A stretch of 64,000 nt of DNA, from positions 1,846,501 to 1,910,500 of the forward strand of contig JACJYK010000001.1 in the NCBI GenBank assembly GCA_020636135.1, written 5' to 3'. The notes under the pieces were generated by a model. The model was given only the letters and a program-made list of their open reading frames with translations, had not been told where the DNA came from and did not search any database. The stretch's first letter is position 1; each line of letters begins with the position of its first letter. The position numbers and the translations under genes were made by a program. Source of the DNA: Lewinellaceae bacterium. Lineage in GTDB: Bacteria > Bacteroidota > Bacteroidia > Chitinophagales > Saprospiraceae. Shown here one piece after another: positions 47,114-56,094 of this stretch.

Positions 47114-47926
47114 ATGCATTTACCACTGATGATATGGGCTTTTAAAGTTGGGATCCTGGACATTCGCATTCTGGACATTCTGGATATTGCGATTGTTGCC
47201 TATCTGCTCTTTTCAATTTATAAGCTCCTGAAAGGGAGTGTCGCCTTTAATATATTTATTGGCCTGGCCTTGTTATACGGGCTTTATGTCCTGGTCAATG
47301 TCCTGGACATGAAATTGCTTTCCCTTTTCCTGACCAACATCGGTAACCTGGGAGTTATCCTGCTGATCATCATATTCCAGCCTGAGATCCGCCGCTTTCT
47401 GCTGTACCTTGGAAATACAACCCTGAAAAGCAGGGCTGATTTTTTCAGAAGGATTTTCCCCAAACAGGAAAAAATATTCACGGCTGACCTGATGGCTTAT
47501 ACCAAAGAGATCTCTGAAGGGATCCTTGCTCTGCAGAAAGATCAGGAGGGCGCATTAATCATTCTCGAAGGTCACAGTGAAATGAGCGAGATTGAAGAGT
47601 CTGGCGAGCCAATTGATGCACAGATATCCGGGCACCTGATTACCAGTATATTTCGTAAGGAAAGCCCGCTTCACGATGGTGCTGTTCTGATCAAACACAA
47701 CCGGATCGCCTTTGCACGTTGCATTTTACCGGTCTCAGCCCAGGAAGAACTGCCGGACTGGGCAGGGCTTCGGCATCGCGCCGGATTAGGAGTTTCTGAA
47801 ATTCATGACGTTTTAGCAATCATTGTTTCAGAAGAAACCGGAAATTTGGCGGTGGCAGAAAAAGGTGAATTGACCGAAGATCTGGATCTTGACCAGCTTG
47901 GAACACGGATTTTGAAATATTTATAA
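47114..47926 (+). CDS. cdaA: CdaA: membrane diadenylate cyclase (c-di-AMP synthase)
   Basis: 270 residues from the ATG at 47114, the usual CdaA length; TTG at 47081 is the longer alternative. Three N-terminal membrane segments (for example IAIVAYLLFSIYKLLKG) are followed by the DAC domain with LHDGAV (DGA at 188-190) and LRHRAG (RHR at 220-222), the catalytic and ATP-binding motifs. It joins two ATP into c-di-AMP, which typically governs potassium and osmolyte transport and envelope homeostasis. The M20 peptidase gene follows after 20 bases. No CdaR- or GlmM-like neighbour is present. Confidence 0.94.
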   Translation: MHLPLMIWAFKVGILDIRILDILDIAIVAYLLFSIYKLLKGSVAFNIFIGLALLYGLYVLVNVLDMKLLSLFLTNIGNLGVILLIIIFQPEIRRFLLYLGNTTLKSRADFFRRIFPKQEKIFTADLMAYTKEISEGILALQKDQEGALIILEGHSEMSEIEESGEPIDAQISGHLITSIFRKESPLHDGAVLIKHNRIAFARCILPVSAQEELPDWAGLRHRAGLGVSEIHDVLAIIVSEETGNLAVAEKGELTEDLDLDQLGTRILKYL

Positions 47927-47946
47927 CCAAAAATAAATACCAGCTA

Positions 47947-49329
47947 ATGGATGCTTTGAAAAAATATCATGATGAAAACAAGGAGCGCTACCTAAATGAA
48001 TTATTAGACTGGTTACGAATCCCATCGATCAGCGCAGATCCAAAATACAAAGGAGATGTTCAAAAGGCAGCCCAATACCTGGCTGACCGGTTTACTGAAG
48101 TGGGCATGGATAACATTAAAATCCATCCCACTGAAGGACATCCCATCGTTTATGCCGAAAAGATGATTGACAAAGCTGCACCAACAGTCCTCGTCTATGG
48201 CCATTATGATGTCCAGCCGCCGGACCCATTGGAATTATGGACATCACCACCTTTTGACCCGGTGATCCGGGATGGGAAGATTTATGCCCGGGGTTCCTGT
48301 GATGATAAGGGGCAGGTTTATATGCATGTAAAGGCCATCGAGGCGATGCTGCGGAACGATCTGCTGAATTGCAACATCAAATGCATGATCGAAGGTGAAG
48401 AAGAAGTGGGTTCAGGGAACCTGGAAATATTTTGTGAAAAATACAAATCCATGCTGGATTGCGATGTGATCCTGATCTCTGATACGGCTTTGATCAGCAA
48501 TTCCATCCCATCCATTACCACAGGATTGCGCGGGCTGAGTTATGTGGAAGTATCTGTGGTTGGACCGAATAAAGACCTTCACTCCGGAGTTTATGGCGGA
48601 GCAGTAGCGAATCCTTTGAACGTCCTCTGTTCTATGATCGATTCACTTAAGGATAGCAATAACCATATCACGATTCCAGGTTTCTACGATAAGGTTGAAC
48701 TGGTCTCCCAGGATGAGCGTGCAGCGATGAATGCGGCACCTTATAATGAGGAAACGTATAAGGAAGAACTGGGGATCCAGGCTGTCGTGGGTGAATCTGG
48801 TTATACAACGCTGGAACGGACCACCATCCGGCCTACCCTTGATGTCAACGGGATCTGGGGGGGCTATATCGGTGAAGGCGCCAAGACGGTCTTGCCTTCG
48901 AAAGCTCAGGCTAAAATCAGTATGCGTTTGGTTCCGCACCAGGACCCAAACGAGATCACCAGACTTTTTACGGCTCATTTCAAATCCATAGCTCCTCCCG
49001 GAGTAAAAGTTACCGTCCAGGCTCATCATGGTGGCTATCCGGTGGTGATTCCGGTCGATTCGCTTGAATACAAAGCGGCACATCAGGCTATGGAAAAATC
49101 GTTTGGCAAGGAACCATTACCCCAGCGCAGCGGTGGAAGCATTCCCATTGTAGCCCTGTTTGAAAAAGTCCTGGGCGTAAAGTCCATTCTGATGGGTTTT
49201 GGATTGGATTCCGATGATATCCATTCACCCGATGAACACTTTGGTTTGTTCAACTTTTACAAGGGTATTGAGACCATACCTTATTTCTATCAATTTTATG
49301 CCCAAATGAAAAAGGATGCTCCGTTTTGA
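47947..49329 (+). CDS. M20 family dipeptidase/metallopeptidase
   Basis: 460 residues, no signal peptide, so cytosolic. Di-zinc ligands are visible in order: His in LVYGHYDVQPPDP, bridging Asp in ARGSCDDKGQ, Glu-Glu in IEGEEEVGS (general base and ligand), Asp in LISDTAL, and His in DDIHSPDEHF. A dimerisation lid domain interrupts the catalytic domain, including the H in DLHSGVYGG. The overall pattern is that of carnosinase-like (CNDP/DapE-related) dipeptidases. Its end overlaps the start of trmD by 14 bases. Confidence 0.9.
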   Translation: MDALKKYHDENKERYLNELLDWLRIPSISADPKYKGDVQKAAQYLADRFTEVGMDNIKIHPTEGHPIVYAEKMIDKAAPTVLVYGHYDVQPPDPLELWTSPPFDPVIRDGKIYARGSCDDKGQVYMHVKAIEAMLRNDLLNCNIKCMIEGEEEVGSGNLEIFCEKYKSMLDCDVILISDTALISNSIPSITTGLRGLSYVEVSVVGPNKDLHSGVYGGAVANPLNVLCSMIDSLKDSNNHITIPGFYDKVELVSQDERAAMNAAPYNEETYKEELGIQAVVGESGYTTLERTTIRPTLDVNGIWGGYIGEGAKTVLPSKAQAKISMRLVPHQDPNEITRLFTAHFKSIAPPGVKVTVQAHHGGYPVVIPVDSLEYKAAHQAMEKSFGKEPLPQRSGGSIPIVALFEKVLGVKSILMGFGLDSDDIHSPDEHFGLFNFYKGIETIPYFYQFYAQMKKDAPF

Positions 49330-50005
49330 CGTCGTTACAGCCGTCCCTGAATTATTGGAAAGCCCGTTTGCTCACTCGATCATGAAACGTGCCCGCGAGC
49401 GGGGACTCTTAGAGGTCGTAATACATGATCTTAGAACGTATGGGTTAGGAAAACACCAGCAAATCGATGACTACCAATATGGGGGTGGTGCAGGGATGGT
49501 GATGATGATCGAGCCGATCCACCATTGTTTACAGGAGTTGCAAAAGGAGCGTATCTATGACGAACTCATTTACCTGGCACCCGATGGTGAACAGTTAAAC
49601 CAATCCATAGCCAACGAACTGTCGTTAAAAGGGAACATCCTGCTGCTTTGTGGTCACTACAAAGGTGTAGATGAGCGGGTGCGGGAACACCTGGTAACCC
49701 GGGAAATATCGATAGGAGATTATGTATTGTCCGGAGCCGAGCTGGCTGCTGCGGTGCTGGTAGATGCCGTTGGGCGGCTGCTCCCCGGGGTATTGAATAA
49801 TGAGGAGTCTGCACTTTCCGATTCATTTCAGGATAACCTGATCGCACCACCGGTCTATACCAGACCTGCCGAATATCTGGGTTGGAAGGTGCCGGAGGTT
49901 TTGATTTCCGGCCACGAAGCCCGCATTCAGGCCTGGCGTTATCAGGAAGCTGTGAACCGTACCCGTGAGCGGAGACCCGATCTGATCGATGATGAAGAAA
50001 TTTGA
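49316..50005 (+). CDS. trmD: TrmD: tRNA (guanine37-N1)-methyltransferase
   Basis: 229 residues. SPOUT-class trefoil-knot enzyme methylating G37 of tRNAs with a purine at 36. Diagnostic segments: LRFDVVTAVPE at the start, YGGGAGMVM, the knot LLCGHYKGVDERV and ISIGDYVLSGAE (SAM binding), and YTRPAEYLGWKVPEVLISG in the C-terminal domain with the catalytic Asp region. It begins 14 bases before the end of the peptidase gene, with a purine-rich AAAAAGG just before its ATG. It is not in the common rpsP-rimM-trmD-rplS operon. Confidence 0.95.
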   Translation: MLRFDVVTAVPELLESPFAHSIMKRARERGLLEVVIHDLRTYGLGKHQQIDDYQYGGGAGMVMMIEPIHHCLQELQKERIYDELIYLAPDGEQLNQSIANELSLKGNILLLCGHYKGVDERVREHLVTREISIGDYVLSGAELAAAVLVDAVGRLLPGVLNNEESALSDSFQDNLIAPPVYTRPAEYLGWKVPEVLISGHEARIQAWRYQEAVNRTRERRPDLIDDEEI

Positions 50006-50118
50006 TGAAAAGATCATGGGACAGATATACTAAATTTGCCTTATATTCTGTTTCTTAGTTGTACTCCATCTGCTTTCTTGAAGCCTTCTTATTAAGACGA
50101 ACAACAAAAACAAAGATT

Positions 50119-53100
50119 ATGAAGTATGTATACATACTGAGCCTTTGCATGCTCGGAATAATGGGCTATGCACAAGATACCATTCCTCGCTACCGCGATA
50201 TTTTCATTCGCTCTGGAATGTTGACGGATACCACCATTTGTACCCAGGACGGCAAGCCTGACATCATTCTGTTTCAACCGCCAACCTATGCATTTCAGAC
50301 CTCATTGTTGATTACAGATACCAATGATGTGGTTCAGGCGGTTAAGATTTCAAATACCTACAATTTTGAAGGAACCGGAGCCGGTATTAACCGGGTATAC
50401 GGGATTATTTATATCGGGCTTCTGAATGTGAAGCCGGGTACCCCGTTGGATTCCATTGAGGTGAACTCGTACCTGATTGGTATCACCAATAATTATGTGA
50501 CGGTCAATAAGGTGGTAGCTGTTGGAGGCACGGTCTCCGATGCTTATGGCCAAACCGATGTAACCCTTTGTCTTGGTGACGATTATCCCGACCAGGTTGT
50601 GGTCAGCAATCAGGGCGATAAGCAATATCAATACGCCTATCTGGTGACGGATGAGGATGGTAAGATCATCATGACCTCGCAGACGGATACCATTTCTTTT
50701 GAAAATGCAATGCCGGGCACCTGCCTGATCCATGGTATTTCCTTTACCGGAGCCTTTCAGGTGGATACCGGTACTTACCTGGCAGATCTTTCATTTGGCG
50801 ACCGGTGCTTTGATCTGTCGTCCAATTACATTACGGTCAACCGGATTCCGTATTCCGATGTGGAACTACCTTCCGTTCAATCCGACACGTCTTCGTACCT
50901 GGTCTGCTCAGGCGACCTCCTGCCAGATACAGTTCATGTTTCCGCGTCTTCTGGTGGTTTTCCAAATGTGATGTTTGTCGTAACGGATACAAACGATGTC
51001 CTCCTGGATTACAACCCGGATGGAATATTCGATTTCGAGGGTGGAACACCAGGTGAGGCACGGATCCGGGCCGTCGGCTACTTTGGGTTATGGACCGGCG
51101 AGTTGGGGCAGGCACTGTCAACCGGTCAATGGGCTTCAGCTTGTTTCGGCGTATCGGAAGATCAGATTTTTGTCCATAAAGAAAATGTTGCCCCATCGGT
51201 CATTGCTTCAAATTTAGGTGAAGAACTTTCTTTCTGTGCCGGTGATGGTTCCCCGGATTGGATCCTTCTGTCGAACACATCCGGTATCACGGGAAGTTAT
51301 GTCTATCTGGTTACGGATACCACGGGAGTCATCCATCAGATGATCGCCCAGGATTCATTTGACCTTGAATCTATTTTGGGTGGCGAGTCAGGCCGGATTT
51401 ATGGCTTATCCTTTAGTGGCAACCTGCTGATTGTGCCGGATTCAACTTCGATTCAGGATGCCCTGGCAGATGGTTGCACAATACTCTCTGAAAATTATCT
51501 GACCATTAATCAGGTTGTTGTGGATGGAGGATCAATCAATGGATCCGGACAGCTTATTTGCCTGACTCCGGAAAACCAACAGCAATCCTGGATTGTCCAG
51601 ACGACCAGCAGCAGTAATTCGGACTATTGGTTTGTTCTCACCGATACATCCCGGGTCATTGTAATGGCAAATACCACTGGCAATTTTACATTTAATGCCG
51701 ACCTGGCCGGAAGCTACTTGATTTACGGGGTGGCTACCGCGAGTGCATTGACCTTTATGCCAGGGGACACTTTTGACCGCATGACCATTCCAGGCTGCTC
51801 CAGTGCTTCTTCCAATGAGCTTAACCTGAAAGTTTCTGCTTTTGATGCCGGTTCCATTACCAATACCGGAGGAGATGGCATCGTGCTTTGCACGGGCGAT
51901 GATATCCCGGACACCGTTTCTGTCCAGGTAAACGGGCAGGGTGCAGGCGGTGAATACTCATTTATTGTTACTGCTACAAATAAAGTTATACAAGCTGTTT
52001 CCGATGATTTATTGATAGATTGGGATCAGATCCCAGGGGGAACAAGCCAAATCTGGGGTATCCATTACGATGGCGAATTACCATTCGCGATTGGTGATAC
52101 ATTGGTACAGGGTGCTTGCTATGCCTTAACGGCTTCACCTGTCAACATTCAAAAAGTACAGGTGGTATCCCTGAAGATTACTTCCGATGGGGGAGATTCA
52201 CTGTATTTCTGTGCCAATGCCATTAACCTCGACAGCATTCATTTTACAACCACCGCACTTACCTCATTAAAAAAAGCGTGGTTCCTGGTGGACTCGGCAC
52301 AGGTTATCATTCAGCTTACAGATCAGGATCGCTTTGACTTCGACACCAGTGGTAATGTCCAGTTGGCGGTATATGGAGCCACCTATACCGGTAATCTGGT
52401 GATTCAGGCAGGTGACACCTTGACGGAAAGCCCGGTAAGCGATGCCTGTTTTGCTCTTTCGAGCAATGCGATTCCAATATTTGCAGGAGACCCCGGCTTG
52501 GTTGACGGAGGTTCGATTGCTTCAGATTTGGGAGATACCATTAATGTTTGTGTAAGTGATGGGGTGGAAGACTTTGTAACCTTAAGTCATCAGTCCGGGG
52601 CTGCAAGCCTTTACTCTTATGTGATCACCGATGAAAATGGCAAAATTCTGGTGATTACCGGGGACAATCTGATCAACTTTGAAGGTGCAGGGGCAGGATC
52701 AGGATACATTTACGGTCTTTCCCATGCTAATCCTCTGCCAGGGTTGCTGGGAGAGAACATCCTGGAGCCGCTGGCCATTGGTTGTTATGATCTGTCTCAA
52801 AACAAATTGACCCTAAAACGTACCAGTGTGGAGCCATTCAGTATATCCGCCGAATCGGGAGATACCATCAAAACGTGTATCAGTCCGGACAGCAAGGATA
52901 CGCTCGATATCACATTCACGTCTTCCGGGGCAGATAAAGCGCTGATCCTGGCTTCTCTGGATGGTATTGTACTTGATTATGTACTTGGGGACCGTCTGCC
53001 ATTAGCCGATGTGTCGGTTTCATCTGCAATGATCTGGGGGCTTTCATACGGAGGTAACCTAAATATTCATATAGGAGACACCTTATCCCAAACATCCTTA

Positions 53101-54456
53101 TCCGACCTATGTTATGCTCGTTCTGAAAACTTCCTGGTCCTAAATGGCACCTATGTGTCGGGGGACAGCATATTCGTTCCTTCACACCTCGATACCACGG
53201 ATTATTGTGTAGGTAACGGGATCGTCGATTCATTGAGGCTTTTTACTACCAGCAAAGGTGATCATTATGTGTATGTATTGCTCAGGAATAATCAACGGAT
53301 CGAACATGTGATTAAGGGCAGTTATTACAACCTTGACCCTCTGGAGTCAGGAACTTTGACGGTGCTCGGTTTGTCCTATGCAGGTGATCTGTTGATTGAT
53401 GATGGGGATATCTGGTCGGACAGCCTTGAAATATCAACCGGCTGTTATTCGGTATCGCTAAACCAGCTGACCCTGAACCTGAATGAACTTCTTCCAGGTA
53501 CACTTACATCCAACCGTTCGCAGGAAAGCTTTGCAGTTTGCATTGGCGACGGGAATCCGGATCTGGTCACCTTCTCCATAGTGGATGGTGAAAATGAGAA
53601 GGAAGCATACCTGATTACCGATGCACAGGATGAAGTCATCTTCGTTTCTACAGAACCGGTGATAGATCTGGATGTCCTGCCCCTGGGGTTCTATATGGTC
53701 TATGGCATAAGTTACAATGGAGAATTGTATAACCTGGTAGGTCAGCAGGCATTCCGTGTTCCATTGTCAGATGGTTGTTTTGCCTTGACGGACAATGGCA
53801 TTGAAATCATAGCAGATATGCCTGAAGGCGGTATGGTGCGAGCACTGGGAGGTGACACAATGTATACGTTTTGTGTAAGCGACGGGGTTGCAGACCGGTT
53901 GTTTTTGAGCAACGAATCAAACTCACTGGCGCCTTATCAATTTGTCGTCACGGACACCGACAATGTAGTGCTGGAGCTACCTAATATTCCGGGCGTGGAT
54001 TTTGAAGGCAGCGGTGCTGGAGTGGTTCGTATCTGGGGCATCTCCTACACCGGCGATCTTTTGCTCCGTTTGGGAGATACCATCACGTCGGTTATGGTCA
54101 GCGCTGACTGTTATTCCGTCTCCGATAATTACCTGACAATTGTGAAGCAGGCTGGTCCGGATTGTGGAAGTCCATTGATTGCCAATCCATCTCTTGGATT
54201 GCAATTAGCCCCCAACCCGGTGGTGAATCGCATTCGACTAACCATTGAAAGCCCTTCCGGGAGCAACTTTACCGGGAAGGTTGGCACACTGATTGTGTAC
54301 AATACCATGCAAACGGAGATCTTCAGAAAGGTTTTACAATTGTCAACAGAGAACTTTTCTACCGATGTGGATGTTTCCAATTTGAAGTCTGGATTATATA
54401 TATTACAGTTCAATATTGGAACTTATTCAAAAAGTGCTAAATTTATCAAGCAATAA
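50119..54456 (+). CDS. Large secreted protein of twelve ~110-residue repeats with T9SS sorting domain
   Basis: 1,445 residues from the ATG at 50119 (MKYVYILSLCMLGIMGYAQ signal peptide). The body is twelve diverged tandem units of about 105-115 residues sharing a plan: GG.I..L/NGD.I..C..DG..D.V.LS at the start, a central Y.YLVTD..G.I strand, FEG.GAG....IYGLSY.G.L, then GD.L....LS.GCY.LS.NYLT. Each unit has a Cys near its start and one in GCY, probably a disulfide. I know no name for this repeat. A T9SS CTD follows (NPVVNRIRLTIESP to YSKSAKFIKQ). Likely an extended surface or matrix protein. A strong terminator follows. Confidence 0.88.
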   Translation: MKYVYILSLCMLGIMGYAQDTIPRYRDIFIRSGMLTDTTICTQDGKPDIILFQPPTYAFQTSLLITDTNDVVQAVKISNTYNFEGTGAGINRVYGIIYIGLLNVKPGTPLDSIEVNSYLIGITNNYVTVNKVVAVGGTVSDAYGQTDVTLCLGDDYPDQVVVSNQGDKQYQYAYLVTDEDGKIIMTSQTDTISFENAMPGTCLIHGISFTGAFQVDTGTYLADLSFGDRCFDLSSNYITVNRIPYSDVELPSVQSDTSSYLVCSGDLLPDTVHVSASSGGFPNVMFVVTDTNDVLLDYNPDGIFDFEGGTPGEARIRAVGYFGLWTGELGQALSTGQWASACFGVSEDQIFVHKENVAPSVIASNLGEELSFCAGDGSPDWILLSNTSGITGSYVYLVTDTTGVIHQMIAQDSFDLESILGGESGRIYGLSFSGNLLIVPDSTSIQDALADGCTILSENYLTINQVVVDGGSINGSGQLICLTPENQQQSWIVQTTSSSNSDYWFVLTDTSRVIVMANTTGNFTFNADLAGSYLIYGVATASALTFMPGDTFDRMTIPGCSSASSNELNLKVSAFDAGSITNTGGDGIVLCTGDDIPDTVSVQVNGQGAGGEYSFIVTATNKVIQAVSDDLLIDWDQIPGGTSQIWGIHYDGELPFAIGDTLVQGACYALTASPVNIQKVQVVSLKITSDGGDSLYFCANAINLDSIHFTTTALTSLKKAWFLVDSAQVIIQLTDQDRFDFDTSGNVQLAVYGATYTGNLVIQAGDTLTESPVSDACFALSSNAIPIFAGDPGLVDGGSIASDLGDTINVCVSDGVEDFVTLSHQSGAASLYSYVITDENGKILVITGDNLINFEGAGAGSGYIYGLSHANPLPGLLGENILEPLAIGCYDLSQNKLTLKRTSVEPFSISAESGDTIKTCISPDSKDTLDITFTSSGADKALILASLDGIVLDYVLGDRLPLADVSVSSAMIWGLSYGGNLNIHIGDTLSQTSLSDLCYARSENFLVLNGTYVSGDSIFVPSHLDTTDYCVGNGIVDSLRLFTTSKGDHYVYVLLRNNQRIEHVIKGSYYNLDPLESGTLTVLGLSYAGDLLIDDGDIWSDSLEISTGCYSVSLNQLTLNLNELLPGTLTSNRSQESFAVCIGDGNPDLVTFSIVDGENEKEAYLITDAQDEVIFVSTEPVIDLDVLPLGFYMVYGISYNGELYNLVGQQAFRVPLSDGCFALTDNGIEIIADMPEGGMVRALGGDTMYTFCVSDGVADRLFLSNESNSLAPYQFVVTDTDNVVLELPNIPGVDFEGSGAGVVRIWGISYTGDLLLRLGDTITSVMVSADCYSVSDNYLTIVKQAGPDCGSPLIANPSLGLQLAPNPVVNRIRLTIESPSGSNFTGKVGTLIVYNTMQTEIFRKVLQLSTENFSTDVDVSNLKSGLYILQFNIGTYSKSAKFIKQ

Positions 54457-54504
54457 TACAGCTCAGAAGATCTAATTTCATTTTAGTCAGGTTTAGTATG
54501 AATG

Positions 54505-54536
54505 AATCCCCGGCAATTTGTCGGGGATTTTTTTTC
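54505..54536 (+). terminator. Rho-independent terminator
   Basis: AATCCCCG (54505-54512) pairs perfectly with CGGGGATT (54522-54529), 9-base loop, followed by a long T run. It ends the 12-repeat gene 49 bases after its stop. Confidence 0.92.
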
Positions 54537-54601
54537 TTATTTTAACATAAGTTTTGCAAGACTCCAGATCTTGTTTACGTCATTTTCTAAAAGGTATCGT
54601 C

Positions 54602-56050
54602 ATGAATCGTCGTGGAATCACCTTCGTTGGTATTGTATTGTTGTTGATTACTTCCAATTGTTCGGTCAATCCGGTTACCGGCAAGAAAAATTTGCTGGTA
54701 ATGGGAGAGCAACAAGAAATCGCTTTGGGTGCTGATGCAGACCCTCAGATCATAGCAACCTATGGGTTGTTCGAAGACCCTAAGCTCCAGGCATTTATAG
54801 ATCAAAAAGGGCAGGAGATGGTTGCGGTAAGTCATCGGCCGAATTTGAAGTTTACCTTCCGGATCATGGATTCCCCAGTGATCAATGCTTTTGCAATACC
54901 CGGCGGATACGTCTATTTTACCCGTGGGATTTTGGCTCATTTTAATAATGAAGCAGAGTTTGCCGGAGTTCTGGGGCATGAAATCGGTCACGTTACGGCA
55001 CGTCACTCAGCCATTCAACAGCGCAATGCTACCGTTGCGCAGGTTCTACTCATTGCCGGCATCGTACTGTCACCAACCATACGTGAGTTTGCCAACGAGG
55101 CCCAGGAGCTTACTTCATTATTGTTCCTGAAATTTAGCCGGGACAACGAAAGCCAGGCTGATCAGCTCGGCGTGGAATATTCGACAAAAATTGATTACGA
55201 CAGCCATAAGATGGCCAATTTTTTCAAAACACTTAACAGGGTTCAGCAACAGTCCGGAGCCAGCGATATTCCGACATTTCTCTCAACACACCCGGATCCG
55301 CTGGATCGTTATCAGAAGGTTGAAGAAGCAACTACCAAGTGGCAGACCAAAGTCAACACACCGCCGTATCAGGTCGATCGGGATGACTACCTGCGGATGA
55401 TCGATGGGCTCATTTATGGCGAAGATCCACGACAGGGATATGTCGAAAACAACATTTTCTACCATCCTGAACTCTTGTTTCAATTCCCTACACCTGCAAA
55501 CTGGCAGGTAGCCAACATGCCCAGTCAGGTCCAGATGGTTCCCGAGGATGGAAAAGCACTAATGCTGTTTACCCTCTCCGGTGAAGCGACACTGGAACAA
55601 GCTGCCAGTGCTTCAGCGCAGCAATATCAGTTGACAACTGTTTCTTCCAAATCCACCACAGTGAACGGCTTACCGGCACTTGAAGTCACCTCAGAACAGG
55701 TCAATGAGCAGGATGCAACGCAAAATCTAACCATACTCTCATATTACATCAGCTATGACAGCAAGATCTACGTTTTTCACGGCGTGGCATTGAAAACCGA
55801 TTTTGCGCCATATAACACCATTTTCCTGAATAGCATGCGCCAGTTTAAGAAGCTGACCGATCGCTCAAAAATCAATGTCAAGCCTGAAAAGATTTCGGTG
55901 CGTACCGTCTCGCGAACCAATACTTTACGCAATATTTTAACCCAATGGGGTGTGGAAGAAAAAAGACTTGAGGAAATTGCTATCTTAAACTCCATGCAAC
56001 TGGATGAAGAGGTTGCATCCGGCACCTTGGTTAAAACGGTAGTGAAGTGA
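54602..56050 (+). CDS. M48 family zinc metallopeptidase lipoprotein
   Basis: 482 residues from the ATG at 54602. Lipoprotein signal LLLITSNC with Cys20 and the NPVTGKKN motif typical of envelope M48 (LoiP/BepA-like) peptidases. Zinc motif HEIGH at 126-130 (VLGHEIGHVTARH), third ligand in DNESQADQLGVEY. Residues about 290-430 form an extra beta-rich domain, and the C-terminus (ISVRTVSRTNTLRNILTQWG) is LysM-like. Predicted: outer-membrane or periplasmic quality-control protease. It is a single gene after a terminator; the permease gene follows 44 bases on. Confidence 0.9.
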   Translation: MNRRGITFVGIVLLLITSNCSVNPVTGKKNLLVMGEQQEIALGADADPQIIATYGLFEDPKLQAFIDQKGQEMVAVSHRPNLKFTFRIMDSPVINAFAIPGGYVYFTRGILAHFNNEAEFAGVLGHEIGHVTARHSAIQQRNATVAQVLLIAGIVLSPTIREFANEAQELTSLLFLKFSRDNESQADQLGVEYSTKIDYDSHKMANFFKTLNRVQQQSGASDIPTFLSTHPDPLDRYQKVEEATTKWQTKVNTPPYQVDRDDYLRMIDGLIYGEDPRQGYVENNIFYHPELLFQFPTPANWQVANMPSQVQMVPEDGKALMLFTLSGEATLEQAASASAQQYQLTTVSSKSTTVNGLPALEVTSEQVNEQDATQNLTILSYYISYDSKIYVFHGVALKTDFAPYNTIFLNSMRQFKKLTDRSKINVKPEKISVRTVSRTNTLRNILTQWGVEEKRLEEIAILNSMQLDEEVASGTLVKTVVK

Positions 56051-56094
56051 TGAGGTGTTCCGGTTAAACCAGTTCACTTAACCAATCACCTCGT

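Noticed and set aside
50001..50038. Promoter for the 12-repeat gene (TTTG at 50001, TAAATTTG at 50031)
   Set aside because: The elements match individually, but the spacing is 26 bases instead of about 19-21, so I do not call it.
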